Source: Bradymonadales bacterium (GTDB taxonomy: Bacteria > Bdellovibrionota > UBA2394). From it: a DNA stretch of 43,787 bases. The position numbers and the translations under genes were made by a program. The stretch is from NCBI GenBank assembly GCA_007693605.1, contig REDG01000053.1, positions 1 through 43,787 of the forward strand, given 5' to 3'. This document shows, piece after piece, positions 16,107-24,696 of this stretch (its first letter is position 1; every line of letters begins with the position of its first letter). The notes under the pieces are model-generated. The model saw only the letters and a program-made list of their open reading frames with translations, did no database searches and was not told where the DNA came from.

Positions 16107-17098
16107 TTCAGGCCGCCTTCGAGAGTCTCGATCAAAACATTGAAAAGCAGTATGTGCCTGTAGAGCTTGATTTTATTGAACTGGATTCGCTGTGCGAGCA
16201 GAACATCTACTTGTTTGTTCAAGATCGGTTTGTGCTCTACCGAGGAGCCAACCTCCCCTTCACTCTTCAAGACAAACTGCGCCTAGAGAAGGCGAAGCAA
16301 AACAAAGTTTATATCTACTGCGAAAACGAAGCGGATCTTCGTCGATTCTACGAATCCAACCTGACCAATATTATCGAAAGCGACAAGGTCGCGCCTGAAA
16401 AGAAGGCAAAAGTTCTCTATCAGTGCGCCAAGGGCATTGCCAAAGATCTGTTTGAAAAGCCAACAAGCACCGAGACCATCCAGCGATCACGAGGGGTGGT
16501 CGACAACACCTTAAGCCTCCTATCCAAAAGTAGTGATGCCTTTGTTCAAATGATATCGCTCTCGGGCCATGATTATTATACCTACACCCATTGCGTGAAT
16601 GTTCTCACATTGACGGTGAGCCTCTTGTCTGACCTCGGCTACAAAGATCCCCGTTTTTTGAAAGAGGCAGGTATGGGAGCCCTTCTTCATGATGTTGGAA
16701 AGAAGAAAGTGCCCATCGAAATTCTCAACAAGCCTGGCAAATTGACAGAGGAAGAGTGGCAAGTGATGAAGCGACATCCTGAGTTCGGAGCTGAGATCGT
16801 AGAGAGAGCTCGAATGCCCGAACGAGGAGTGGATATCATCATTCAGCATCACGAAAGAATAAACGGCAAAGGCTACCCGCACGGTCTGGTCGGACAAGAT
16901 ATTCCGATTGCCTCTCAAGTGGTGGCGATCACCGATGCCTACGACGCCATGACAACGAACCGATGTTACCAGAAGGCAATGAAGCCCTTCGACGCGATGC
17001 GAATCATCACCCAAGAAATGAAGGGCCACTACAACCCTCAGGTCGTCCAGAAATTCCTACAGATGCTTAATGTAAAAAACAAGCTTCAGAAAAAATGA
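16103..17098 (+). CDS. HD-GYP domain protein (c-di-GMP phosphodiesterase), copy 2
   Basis: A 331-residue paralogue of the preceding gene with the same two-domain plan. Motifs are H163 (YTHCVN), LHDVGK (H196, D197), RHPEFGAEIV, QHHERINGKGYPHG (248-261) and DAYDAMTTNRCYQKA. All HD-GYP ligands are intact. The overlap ATGA with copy 1 means coupled translation. The N-terminal halves share a scaffold but differ much more than the catalytic halves, which suggests an old duplication with different inputs or heterodimerisation. Together with the PilZ protein at 4.5 kb this is the window's c-di-GMP equipment; no GGDEF synthase is present. Confidence 0.93.
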   Translation: MIQAAFESLDQNIEKQYVPVELDFIELDSLCEQNIYLFVQDRFVLYRGANLPFTLQDKLRLEKAKQNKVYIYCENEADLRRFYESNLTNIIESDKVAPEKKAKVLYQCAKGIAKDLFEKPTSTETIQRSRGVVDNTLSLLSKSSDAFVQMISLSGHDYYTYTHCVNVLTLTVSLLSDLGYKDPRFLKEAGMGALLHDVGKKKVPIEILNKPGKLTEEEWQVMKRHPEFGAEIVERARMPERGVDIIIQHHERINGKGYPHGLVGQDIPIASQVVAITDAYDAMTTNRCYQKAMKPFDAMRIITQEMKGHYNPQVVQKFLQMLNVKNKLQKK

Positions 17099-17108
17099 AC
17101 GAAAGATT

Positions 17109-18230
17109 CTAAATCTTCTGCAAAAAGACTCGGCGCAAGATCCCTCGGCTGGTCACCACTAAAACTTCCTTTTCAGCAACGATGACGGGGGCATGAAAAA
17201 TTCCGGAGCCGAGCTCAGTGGAACTGAGTAAGGGCTTGCCAGTTCTTCGGTCCAGGACAAACAAACTCCCCTCAGAGCTTCCAAACCACACTTCTTCGGA
17301 ACCCAATGCGACCTCCGACGCTAAGCCTCGGGCAAGCGAGTACTCCCAAATCAAATTCCCCGTTTCTAACTCGATTTTTTGAACTCGACCTTCTCGATCA
17401 GAAACAAAAACGCTGCCTGAAGCTTGATCAATCACGGGCGAGCTGTGAACTCCAACCGACTTTTCCCAGAGAAGCTTTCGCGAGCCTGCTTGAGCCTTCC
17501 ATGCCCGCAGAATCCCCCCAAAAGAGGCGGCCACCAGATACTCCCCTTCAGACCGAATGGATCGAAGATCATTCAAGCCCATGCTGTCCACTCCCGCTGT
17601 GCCGAAAGAGTCCGTCCAAAGCCTCTCTCCTGTCGAAGCCTGAAGCCCCTGAAGCCGCCCTGAGGGAAATCCCGCCAGAAGCCGATTCTGAAAGAAAGCG
17701 AGAGGCTGCCCGCTGATCAAACTGAACAGAGAGGCCTCCGTATCCGATTGCTGCCACAACCACTCCCCCGTATGGCGATCCAGGGCGACGAGCTGGCCTT
17801 GAGAATTCATCAGATAAAAGCGCTCTCGATCTACTAGGGCCTCTCCGAAGAAAATTCCTCGAACTCGCCTCTCCCAAAGGCTTTCCCCAGTTCGACGATT
17901 GAGAGCGTAGGCGTAACCCTTGGTGTCGGCCCCAAAGACTTCGTCTCCCTCGACCACCCACGAAGACTGAGAAGGGCCCTTCAGAGGGGACTCCCAAAGA
18001 ACCTGACCCGTTCGAATCGACCGAGCCGCCACTTGCGGGGCCAGCCCCGCCACCAAAAATCGATCCTCTTCGACCTGAAGACCCCCAACAAAAAATCTGC
18101 CTACTTGCTCCGCTGGGTTCGTGGACGGGTTCATCACCACTAACCAGCGATGAAAGAGCTTCCAGTCTTCGGCAGAGGCGGGGGAGATGCCAAGCCAGAG
18201 GGCAAAAAAAGAGACTAAAATCACACGCAT
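17109..18230 (-). CDS. bamB: PQQ-type beta-propeller protein, BamB-like
   Basis: A 373-residue exported protein with a clean signal peptide (VILVSFFALWLGISPASA, cut before EDWK) and a propeller of repeats of the form ALNRRTGESLWERRV, ALDRHTGEWLWQQ, GLQASTGERLWT, KIELETGNLIWEY and VLDRRTGKPLL. These are the PQQ/BamB blades. BamB is the scaffold subunit of the outer-membrane protein assembly complex. The assignment gains support from the neighbour der, which lies next to bamB in many proteobacteria. Unlike E. coli BamB there is no lipobox cysteine, so this copy would be soluble in the periplasm; it could instead be another PQQ-propeller protein. It converges on the HD-GYP pair with 10 bases between stops. 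Confidence 0.75.
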   Translation of the reverse strand: MRVILVSFFALWLGISPASAEDWKLFHRWLVVMNPSTNPAEQVGRFFVGGLQVEEDRFLVAGLAPQVAARSIRTGQVLWESPLKGPSQSSWVVEGDEVFGADTKGYAYALNRRTGESLWERRVRGIFFGEALVDRERFYLMNSQGQLVALDRHTGEWLWQQSDTEASLFSLISGQPLAFFQNRLLAGFPSGRLQGLQASTGERLWTDSFGTAGVDSMGLNDLRSIRSEGEYLVAASFGGILRAWKAQAGSRKLLWEKSVGVHSSPVIDQASGSVFVSDREGRVQKIELETGNLIWEYSLARGLASEVALGSEEVWFGSSEGSLFVLDRRTGKPLLSSTELGSGIFHAPVIVAEKEVLVVTSRGILRRVFLQKI

Positions 18231-18312
18231 CTTTCAAGCAATAATGCATTCCCAGCTCGCTGGCAAAGGAAGTTTTATTGCCTTGAGGGCGGCAAGTTCA
18301 ATGGGAGTGGCG

Positions 18313-19671
18313 CTAATTTTTGGCCCTAAACAACAACTGTATGGGCAAGGGACCCAAGTCAAAATCCTCTCTTAGACGATTCTCAAGATACTTCTTCTCA
18401 TCTTTCGGAACTGCGCTGGGCGCATTGGTGAAGATTTGAAAGCGCATCGGCCTCTCTGAAGTCTGGAGCATATAGTTGAATCGCAAGTAACGATTCTGAG
18501 TTTTCCCTCCGGTTTTCTTCATTCCTTTGCGGATCATTCGAGGACTTCTTTTTGCCTGAATATTCTTCAACCAGCGGTTGAGCTCTGGAGTGGTAATTCT
18601 TCGACGACTCTCCACCAAAGCTCGACAGACTCGCTCAAGATTCTTGATGCCAAAGCCCGTTCGAGCCGACACAAAGACGACTCGATAATGGTCAGATAGA
18701 CCCATCGAATCTAAGAGTTCTCGGCGGTAAGCCTTGGCGTTTCTCGTATCTCGAATCAAATCCCACTTGTTCACAACGATTAGAGTGGGTCTCGACGCCT
18801 TTTGCAAAAGCTGAAAGAGCTTTCGATCTTGAGTTGAAAGCCTAGCGGCGGTGTGAGCCTCCACAAGGAGAAGAACGAGATCGGCGCGATTCATCTGCTT
18901 CAAGACCAACTGGCTTGAGAAGATTTCTAGAGGATCTTCCGTTTTGTATATTTTGGGTTTCTTTCGAATTCCCGCCGTATCGACGAAAACCCAATTCTGC
19001 CCTTCAAATCGAATCCGTTGTTCTACCGAATCTCGAGTGGTGCCCGGTTGATCGGCAACTTCACTGACCCGCTGACCCGAAAGTCGATTGATGAGTGAGC
19101 TCTTTCCGACATTCGGTCGACCCAAAATGAAAACTCGATTGGCAGAGTCGGTGGTATCGGCTGAGGCTTTAGTTTTTTTTGGAGTTTTCCCTTCCCTTCG
19201 AATTCTCTGAATCAGATTGTCTTTTAGCTCCCCAAGTCCGCGGCCCGTCTCTGCTGCGCCCTCAAGCCACTCAAAGCCTGAGATCTTCGCCAAATGCTGA
19301 GAAATCTCTTCGTTAAACTCTCTCTTGTCGGATTTATTCAACCAGACCAGAACGGGCTTTTCTTGCTTTCGCAAGAAGTCTCGAATCAGCTCATCGCGCG
19401 CACTAAAAGCTTCGGAACCATCCACAATCCACAGATAGAGATTGATTTTTTTGGTCCAAGCTTGGGGGAATTTCTTAAAATCGGCTTCCGTCTGGTAGCC
19501 TGCGAGATCCCAAAGCTCCATACTTTCAGTATCTGAAAGATTCAAGGTTTCAACGAGCCGGTCACGAGTCACCCCCTCTTGGTCCCAAACTAAAGCGCGT
19601 CGCCTGCCGATCAGACGGTTAAAAAGAGAGCTTTTTCCCACATTGGGACGACCGAGAAGGGCGACAATCAT
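18313..19671 (-). CDS. der: Ribosome-assembly GTPase Der (EngA)
   Basis: A 452-residue protein with the diagnostic two tandem GTPase domains and a C-terminal KH-like domain. The P-loops are GRPNVGKSS at residues 7-15 and again at about 183-191, and NKSD and NKWD are the G4 motifs. Domain 1's G3 is WDLAGY rather than DTAGY, while domain 2 has VDTAGI. A short Lys/Thr-rich linker joins them. The KH domain contains the NRYLRFNYMLQTSERP and LGPLPIQLLFR segments. It acts in maturation of the 50S subunit. Upstream lies a lipoprotein gene, downstream the BamB-like gene. Confidence 0.97.
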   Translation of the reverse strand: MIVALLGRPNVGKSSLFNRLIGRRRALVWDQEGVTRDRLVETLNLSDTESMELWDLAGYQTEADFKKFPQAWTKKINLYLWIVDGSEAFSARDELIRDFLRKQEKPVLVWLNKSDKREFNEEISQHLAKISGFEWLEGAAETGRGLGELKDNLIQRIRREGKTPKKTKASADTTDSANRVFILGRPNVGKSSLINRLSGQRVSEVADQPGTTRDSVEQRIRFEGQNWVFVDTAGIRKKPKIYKTEDPLEIFSSQLVLKQMNRADLVLLLVEAHTAARLSTQDRKLFQLLQKASRPTLIVVNKWDLIRDTRNAKAYRRELLDSMGLSDHYRVVFVSARTGFGIKNLERVCRALVESRRRITTPELNRWLKNIQAKRSPRMIRKGMKKTGGKTQNRYLRFNYMLQTSERPMRFQIFTNAPSAVPKDEKKYLENRLREDFDLGPLPIQLLFRAKN

Positions 19672-19751
19672 GGCTCCCCCCTATACTGCGCCCCCTCAAG
19701 CTCAACAAGCTCAATCTATTTGAGTTTTTGAGCCTCTATCGACGGATTGAC

Positions 19752-21011
19752 TCACTCCGCTTGAACGAGAAATATCAGCCGACCCGTACCGTTAACAATT
19801 GCGATCGCCTCTGTGAGAGGATCATCGAAGCGCAGAGGCGCAAGGCCCTGCAGACTTCCGGCGCTAAAAAAAGTAGCCTGAGAGGGCAGACTGGCATTGG
19901 TGCTGTTGAGAAGGCTGCGAACGCTGGCTGCTCTCAAAAAGAAAAGTTCTCCAGAGGCCCTCCACGCCAGGACATCTTTTAGAGAATCGGGATTCGCTTG
20001 AACCGCCTCTAAGCGAATCAAATCCTTTAGCTGACCAGGCGCGGCTCCTGTCAAACTCACTCGATTAAAAACCAAATCAGAAGTGGTCGAAACATTGGAA
20101 TAATAAACCAGACCGTTGTTGGTAGCGACTAAGATTCCAGTTCGGCCGTTTCCATCCAAATCGATCAAAACCGCATCGCTGGCGACTTCTCCAGAAGGAA
20201 AGTTCAGGCTTGGCAAATTGGCGAAGCTATCCGGCCCGACCTGTCGAACGAACGCAAAGCCGTTTGCCTGAAGAATTACAAAATCTTCTAAAGCATCCTC
20301 TCGATTTCGAAAGTTGGCGGCAAAGACCCTCTTCGCAAAACTCAAGGTATTCACCCCTCCAGAGGGCGTTTGAACAAAGGCTCCACCCGTGATGTTCCAA
20401 GTCTGAGCAATCCCAGACCGAATGGCCATGAGGGATCGGCTATTCGCCACAGCTAGATCTTCGTAGGTTCCTGAAACAGAGGGAGCATTCATGCGGAATG
20501 TCAGCGCTCTGGTACTCGGGTTGCGCTTATACAAATCAATTCGATTCGAAGCTCGGATGATGGCCACCACTTGCTGGCTGCCCCCTGGCAGAACGAAAGC
20601 CACGCTCCGTCCCGTTGAAACTTCACTCAAGGGATTGGGAATACTTAGCCAAACGGGACCATCCTCCGGATCTAGAGTGCCGTACTCCAAGATATACAAT
20701 CCGCTACTCGTCGAAACATAAAGGGAATCTACCCCCTGAGCCGGAAAGCGATGTCTCTGAATCGCCCGAAGGTTCGTTCCGCCCACAAAACTCAAATCTC
20801 CATCGAGACTAGAGTCTTTAGTATACAGAACGGGAGAACTCCCCCCCAAATTCAAACCGGTTCCGCCTTCTCGGCAAGCACTCAAACTGAAAAGACCTAG
20901 ACCTAAAACCAGGCTGGCTAGCCAGAAAAACATTCGCGGCTGAGCTCCAGAAACGATCGACTTACTCGGCTTGACCCCGTTTTTTGCTTTCTTTGACAGC
21001 ATATTCCGCAC
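19752..21011 (-). CDS. Lipoprotein with FG-GAP/VCBS-like beta-propeller
   Basis: A 419-residue predicted lipoprotein. A basic N-region is followed by a hydrophobic helix and the lipobox LFSLSAC (Cys near residue 46), processed by Lgt and signal peptidase II. The N-region is long (about 27 residues), so an internal Met, for example the one before FFWLASLVLG, may be the real start. The mature protein has propeller-like repeats, including VLIDLDGNGRTGILVATNNG, the calcium-binding-like loop of FG-GAP/VCBS repeats. Function unknown; probably an envelope scaffold. It begins six bases after the end of rnc and so belongs to the mnmA-rnc transcript. Confidence 0.8.
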   Translation of the reverse strand: MRNMLSKKAKNGVKPSKSIVSGAQPRMFFWLASLVLGLGLFSLSACREGGTGLNLGGSSPVLYTKDSSLDGDLSFVGGTNLRAIQRHRFPAQGVDSLYVSTSSGLYILEYGTLDPEDGPVWLSIPNPLSEVSTGRSVAFVLPGGSQQVVAIIRASNRIDLYKRNPSTRALTFRMNAPSVSGTYEDLAVANSRSLMAIRSGIAQTWNITGGAFVQTPSGGVNTLSFAKRVFAANFRNREDALEDFVILQANGFAFVRQVGPDSFANLPSLNFPSGEVASDAVLIDLDGNGRTGILVATNNGLVYYSNVSTTSDLVFNRVSLTGAAPGQLKDLIRLEAVQANPDSLKDVLAWRASGELFFLRAASVRSLLNSTNASLPSQATFFSAGSLQGLAPLRFDDPLTEAIAIVNGTGRLIFLVQAE

Positions 21012-21017
21012 TCCCTC

Positions 21018-21863
21018 CTAGAGTTTAGCGCTCATCTCTTCGGAGGCCAAAGATTTTTTATCTTTCTCGCGGTCCTTGTCCTTTGGACTAATCGCTGTTC
21101 GAGTGTTCTTTGAAGACTTTTTTGCTCTCTTTTTCTTTCGTCGCTTGGCCCCCATCGCGGGCCCAATCTCATCAATCTTCAAGGCCAGATAGGCTTGACG
21201 AGCTGCGTCTTGCTCGGCCGATCTCTTCGAACTTCCCTGTCCGGTGGCCAGGCTCTCTCCGCCAAACTCAATCTTCACTTCGAAAGTTTTCGAGTGATCG
21301 GGGCCGCTCTCTCGAAGAACCGAATATCTCGGAGACTTTCGAAAGCGGCTCTGAAAATGCTCTTGCAGCTTGGTCTTATAGTCTTGAGAGGCCTCTAACT
21401 TTTGAGAGTCGGGCAAGAGATCGACAAAAACTCGCTCTAAAAACTTCTGAGTCTGCGCAAGGCCCTGATCTAAGAAATAAGCCCCGACCACCGCTTCAAA
21501 AGCGTCACAGAGAAGGCTCTTCTTTTTTCGACCGCCCGTTTTCTCTTCGCCCTTTCCAATCTTGAGAGCGGGACCGAGCTCGACACTCTCAGCAAGTCGA
21601 GCCAACTGCTTCTGGTTCACCAAAGCCGCTCTTCGCTTTGAAAGGGTCCCTTCGTCTTCGCGCGGAAAAGCATGCACCAACATCTCTGAGATACAGAGAC
21701 CTAAAACCGCATCGCCCAAAAACTCCAAGCGCTCATTACTCTGATCGAGCGAGAGCTTTTTCTCATGAACAAAAGAACGGTGGGTTAACGCTAATTCTAG
21801 GTGCTCAGGCTGCTTGAAGCGAATTCCCAACTTCTGGAGTAAAAGTTTTCGAGTCTCACTCAT
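21018..21863 (-). CDS. rnc: Ribonuclease III with Lys-rich C-terminal tail
   Basis: Cleaves double-stranded RNA in rRNA and mRNA processing. The RNase III signature NERLEFLGDAVLG (E44, E47, D51) and the second acidic pair (D120, E123 in LLCDAFEAVVGAYF) give complete active sites. A dsRNA-binding domain follows (about 161-229, DYKTKLQEHFQSR to SSKRSAEQDAARQAYLAL). Beyond it is a ~50-residue tail rich in Lys/Arg (AKRRKKKRAKKSSKNTR, then KDKDREKDKK) that E. coli RNase III lacks. The start ATG lies 15 bases after mnmA. Likely in one operon: mnmA, rnc, lipoprotein. Confidence 0.96.
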   Translation of the reverse strand: MSETRKLLLQKLGIRFKQPEHLELALTHRSFVHEKKLSLDQSNERLEFLGDAVLGLCISEMLVHAFPREDEGTLSKRRAALVNQKQLARLAESVELGPALKIGKGEEKTGGRKKKSLLCDAFEAVVGAYFLDQGLAQTQKFLERVFVDLLPDSQKLEASQDYKTKLQEHFQSRFRKSPRYSVLRESGPDHSKTFEVKIEFGGESLATGQGSSKRSAEQDAARQAYLALKIDEIGPAMGAKRRKKKRAKKSSKNTRTAISPKDKDREKDKKSLASEEMSAKL

Positions 21864-21878
21864 TAGAACGGAACCCTC

Positions 21879-22976
21879 TCACGCGACCGCTTTCTGAAGA
21901 GGAATCGATTTCAAAATGGGCCCGCCCCCAAGCATTTCGTCTCCATCATAGAAGACCGCAAACTGCCCCGGAGTCACCGCTCTTTGGGGCTCCAAAAATT
22001 CCAGAGTGAGAGTGCCTTCCTCTGACTTTAAAAGACGAACCGGGCAGTCTACAGCCCGAGACCGAATCTTCACTTGAAGAGTCCTTCCCATCTTCTCTTC
22101 TAAGCCCTGAAATTCCTGCACTTGAACAAGCATTCCCTCTGAAAAAACCTGTCCTGCTTCTCCGACAATCACCTGATTTAATTTCGCATCCACTCGAACG
22201 ACAAAATGCGCATGAAGGCCGAAAGACCCCAAGCCCTTTCGCTGCCCAACGGTGAAGTGGTGAATCCCGTCGTGTCGGCCAAGGACATGACCCGCTTCGT
22301 CGACAATCTCACCAGGTTTTCCGGTAAACTGAAACTCATCCTTCAAAAATTTTCGGTAGTTGTTGTCCGCAACAAAGCAGATCTCCATCGATTCTTTCTT
22401 TGAACCCGTGACAAGACCTGCCGATTCCGCCAGCTCTCGAATCTCTTCTTTGCTGTAGTCTCCGCAGGGGAAAAGTGCTTTCTCCAGCTTTTCAGCAGAC
22501 ACGCCCATCAGAAAATAGCTCTGATCTTTTTGAAGATCTTTTGCCTTTCGCAAACGAACGCGGCCAAGATCTCGATCCAGACGGACATAATGGCCGGTCG
22601 CAAAATAATCGGCATCCAGCAGTTTGGCTTGAGTCAGAAGCTCGTCGAACTTTACGAAGGTATTGCAGGCGACACACGGGTTGGGAGTTTCTCCCCGCCG
22701 ATAGGCGTCGGCAAAATACTGAATCACTTTCCTTTTGAAGTTTTGCTGAGAGTCTACCAAATAGTGTCGAATTCCCAAGCGATCCGCCACAAGCCGTGCG
22801 TCATCGACATCTTCAATAGAGCAGCAGCCACCCTTCCCCTCGCGGCGATTGAGCCGAGAGTAGTCGTAAAGCTGAAAGGTAATCCCGATCACCTCGTAGC
22901 CTTGGTTTTTCAAAATTAGAGCGGCCACCGAGGAGTCGACACCCCCGCTCATGGCCACCAGAACTCGCGTTTTCAT
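21879..22976 (-). CDS. mnmA: tRNA 2-thiouridylase MnmA
   Basis: Catalyses ATP-dependent 2-thiolation of the wobble uridine U34 in tRNA-Glu, -Gln and -Lys. At 365 residues it is a normal length. The PP-loop SGGVDSS is at residues 10-16. C101 in NPCVACN is the nucleophile and C200 in MEICFV the persulfide cysteine, and both are present. The GCC at residues 50-52 and the HFTVGQRKGLG segment are also typical. Upstream, the gene-free stretch 22977-23394 carries the dispersed repeats. It heads the operon with rnc. Confidence 0.97.
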   Translation of the reverse strand: MKTRVLVAMSGGVDSSVAALILKNQGYEVIGITFQLYDYSRLNRREGKGGCCSIEDVDDARLVADRLGIRHYLVDSQQNFKRKVIQYFADAYRRGETPNPCVACNTFVKFDELLTQAKLLDADYFATGHYVRLDRDLGRVRLRKAKDLQKDQSYFLMGVSAEKLEKALFPCGDYSKEEIRELAESAGLVTGSKKESMEICFVADNNYRKFLKDEFQFTGKPGEIVDEAGHVLGRHDGIHHFTVGQRKGLGSFGLHAHFVVRVDAKLNQVIVGEAGQVFSEGMLVQVQEFQGLEEKMGRTLQVKIRSRAVDCPVRLLKSEEGTLTLEFLEPQRAVTPGQFAVFYDGDEMLGGGPILKSIPLQKAVA

Positions 22977-23033
22977 GACTTCTCACTATCTCCCCTTTTG
23001 ATGTTCATCTCAAGTTTCAGATTCTCCAAAGAG

Positions 23034-23071
23034 CAGGGGCAGGTGGGCCCTGTGGATGGGCCCTTAGCGCC
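23034..23071 (-). repeat. Dispersed palindromic repeat, partial copy C
   Basis: A stretch including GGGGCAGGTGGGCCC and, after a short insertion, GATGGGCCCTTAGCGCC. Both halves match the tail of copies A and B, here without the GTCGACC stem. It lies about 60 bases upstream of the mnmA start, so it is probably in the mnmA leader or promoter region. Confidence 0.5.
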
Positions 23072-23131
23072 TCTCCTGGGGGCTGGTGATAAGGGTCCAG
23101 ATGCGCGAAGGCGAGGAGTGAGCAGCGCAGT

Positions 23132-23201
23132 GTGGTTATGATGCCACTCGAGCAGCGGAGCGACGATGCCGCCACTGCAACGCGGGCAAGGAGCGTTGCA
23201 G
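23132..23201. repeat. Array of short hairpins in intergenic region
   Basis: Three successive hairpins with 8-10 nt loops: GTGG/CCAC (23132-23147), GCGG/CCGC (23155-23172) and a perfect 9-bp stem CTGCAACGC/GCGTTGCAG (23175-23183 with 23193-23201). The first two share the flanks GAGCAGCG and GATGCC, as if one unit had been duplicated. Followed by the palindrome of repeat copy B. No coding sense seen on either strand in 22977-23394. Confidence 0.5.
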
Positions 23202-23213
23202 CCATCCTCAGAT

Positions 23214-23264
23214 ATCATCGACCGCAGGTCGACATGAGCGAGGGGGCAGGTGGGCCCTTAGCGC
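23214..23264 (-). repeat. Dispersed palindromic repeat, copy B
   Basis: TCGACC-gca-GGTCGA palindrome (23218-23232) followed by the conserved tail ending GGTGGGCCCTTAGCGCC. It aligns almost end to end with copy A at 12951-13002. It lies between the mnmA start and the terminator of the downstream barrel-protein gene. Confidence 0.65.
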
Positions 23265-23272
23265 CAGCCCCC

Positions 23273-23312
23273 ACAAAACGAAAAGGGCCCCTCCTTCTCC
23301 AGGAGAGGCCCT
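23273..23312 (-). terminator. Rho-independent terminator of the barrel-protein gene
   Basis: On the minus strand a stem is formed by 23301-23312 and 23284-23295 (12 bp with one mismatch, five-base loop), followed by TTTTCGTTTT. It lies about 85 bases after the stop of the gene at 23395-24471. Confidence 0.72.
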
Positions 23313-23394
23313 CTCGACCACTTTCACCACATGCTTCAAAACGACGAAGGATCAAAACGAGGCAAAAGTCGGTGTTTTTAATGCCTTGGGAGGA

Positions 23395-24471
23395 TTAAAA
23401 ACCGTAAACTAAACCTAAATAGCTTGTATTCGAATAGGTCGTCGGCTTCGAGCCTCCATTCTCCTTCGATACATCGACCCGAAAGGTGTTTTCTGCGTAA
23501 ACTCCCCAGTTCGAACCCAATCGGTACTCTCCAATGGCTCGCAGCCGGTTATCGAGCGTCCAGGTATCGCCGGAGGTTCGATTGACAGTCAATCGATGTC
23601 GAAGTCGAGCTGTTAAATCTGGGCTAATCGTCGCTCTAATTTCATTGTGAATTTGACCTTCTGTGGTGTCCGCCTTATCCTTATTTTTAAAAGCTCTTCC
23701 GGCCTGAACATAAGTGCCAAGTCGCAGGCTTTCATTAAAGACGGTATTCAAATAAAGCCTTCCCAAATGAGTGCTGGTAATCGAAGTCTGACTATCAATG
23801 GCTTGTTGATTGAAAATCCTCTCCAATTGCTCCTCTGCCGAGAGATTGTTAAATATCTGCTCGGTGGTACTTTTCGATTTTTTTGCTTCTGACTCAAAGC
23901 TCTTTAAAACCGATGCCTTTGAGTCGGCAAAGCTTGCATTGGGAGCATCCAGACCTTGGTCCCGCATGAATACATAGGCCGCACCAACGCTAAACCTATT
24001 GTTTAGTTGTCGCTCGATTGCCGGCATAGCGAACAAGAACACTTTATTATCACTAGCCTGCTTTTCTGGATTTGACTTCGTTGTATAATTCATCTCGGCA
24101 TAGAATTTAGCCTTAAAGTCATTGGGAAGATCAATCGCAATCTCTCCAAAAGGATAATGCATAAAACTCAAACTTCGATCAAAGTCAGCTGATTTACCAG
24201 TTCCATACTGAGCGCCCGTTTCTAGCCACAGCTGGTAACCGATAAAAGTGCTAAAACCATCGCCGGCATACTCCATCAAAAGCTTAGGTCGAACATAAGG
24301 CCCGATGGCTCCATTGTTTCTGTTTGCATCACTCGTTGGCTGAAAAGCACCTCCGGTGCTTCCCTTCATTCCAACTTCCAATTGAGCTCCGAAGCTCGGT
24401 CCAGAAGTCTCTTGAGCTTCAACAGCTCCGACCAAACTTAAAATTCCAATCACTCCCAACAAATATTTCAC
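23395..24471 (-). CDS. Outer-membrane beta-barrel protein, porin-like
   Basis: A 358-residue exported protein with signal peptide (MKYLLGVIGILSLVGAVEA, cut before QETSG). The mature chain has many short alternating strands (VRPKLLMEYA, TFIGYQLWLE, LGTYVQAGRAF, WGVYAENTFRVDV) and ends in the aromatic strand TSYLGLVYGF, with a terminal Phe as needed for BAM recognition. A central 60-residue helical insertion (KASVLKSFESEAKKSKSTTEQ) is unusual for a simple porin and may be a surface or plug loop. Codon use is more A/T-rich than the flanking genes and the promoter and terminator are strong, as expected for an abundant protein. Confidence 0.78.
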   Translation of the reverse strand: MKYLLGVIGILSLVGAVEAQETSGPSFGAQLEVGMKGSTGGAFQPTSDANRNNGAIGPYVRPKLLMEYAGDGFSTFIGYQLWLETGAQYGTGKSADFDRSLSFMHYPFGEIAIDLPNDFKAKFYAEMNYTTKSNPEKQASDNKVFLFAMPAIERQLNNRFSVGAAYVFMRDQGLDAPNASFADSKASVLKSFESEAKKSKSTTEQIFNNLSAEEQLERIFNQQAIDSQTSITSTHLGRLYLNTVFNESLRLGTYVQAGRAFKNKDKADTTEGQIHNEIRATISPDLTARLRHRLTVNRTSGDTWTLDNRLRAIGEYRLGSNWGVYAENTFRVDVSKENGGSKPTTYSNTSYLGLVYGF

Positions 24472-24546
24472 GATATCTACTCCTGTTTCATTCGGTTTTC
24501 GTCATCCGCCTGAAAAGCCCTAACCCAAGGACTCTTGACGAGCCGT

Positions 24547-24574
24547 TTTTTACCACGATAACGCGGTCTGTCAA
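24547..24574 (-). promoter_or_regulatory. Sigma-70-type promoter of the barrel-protein gene
   Basis: Minus strand TTGACA (24574-24569), 16-base spacer, TAAAAA (24552-24547). The start would leave a leader of about 70 bases before the ATG at 24471. Confidence 0.55.
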
Positions 24575-24696
24575 TGGGGCCCGAAAAATCCCTAAAAATG
24601 CCCCCCTAAGGCCTTGAAAAGCCTAGATTTTTAAGAAAGCAAGTTTTGAGGGTGAAGACCCCCAATCTCTGCTAGAAAGGGGGCCCAGAGCCCATA

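Noticed and set aside
17569..18249. 226-codon minus-strand frame overlapping the BamB-like gene
   Set aside because: Same strand, different frame; Ser/Gly/Arg-rich shadow. The propeller repeats are in the other frame.
22973..23218. Minus-strand frames of 60-80 codons upstream of mnmA
   Set aside because: They read through the repeat and hairpin array and have no protein-like pattern.
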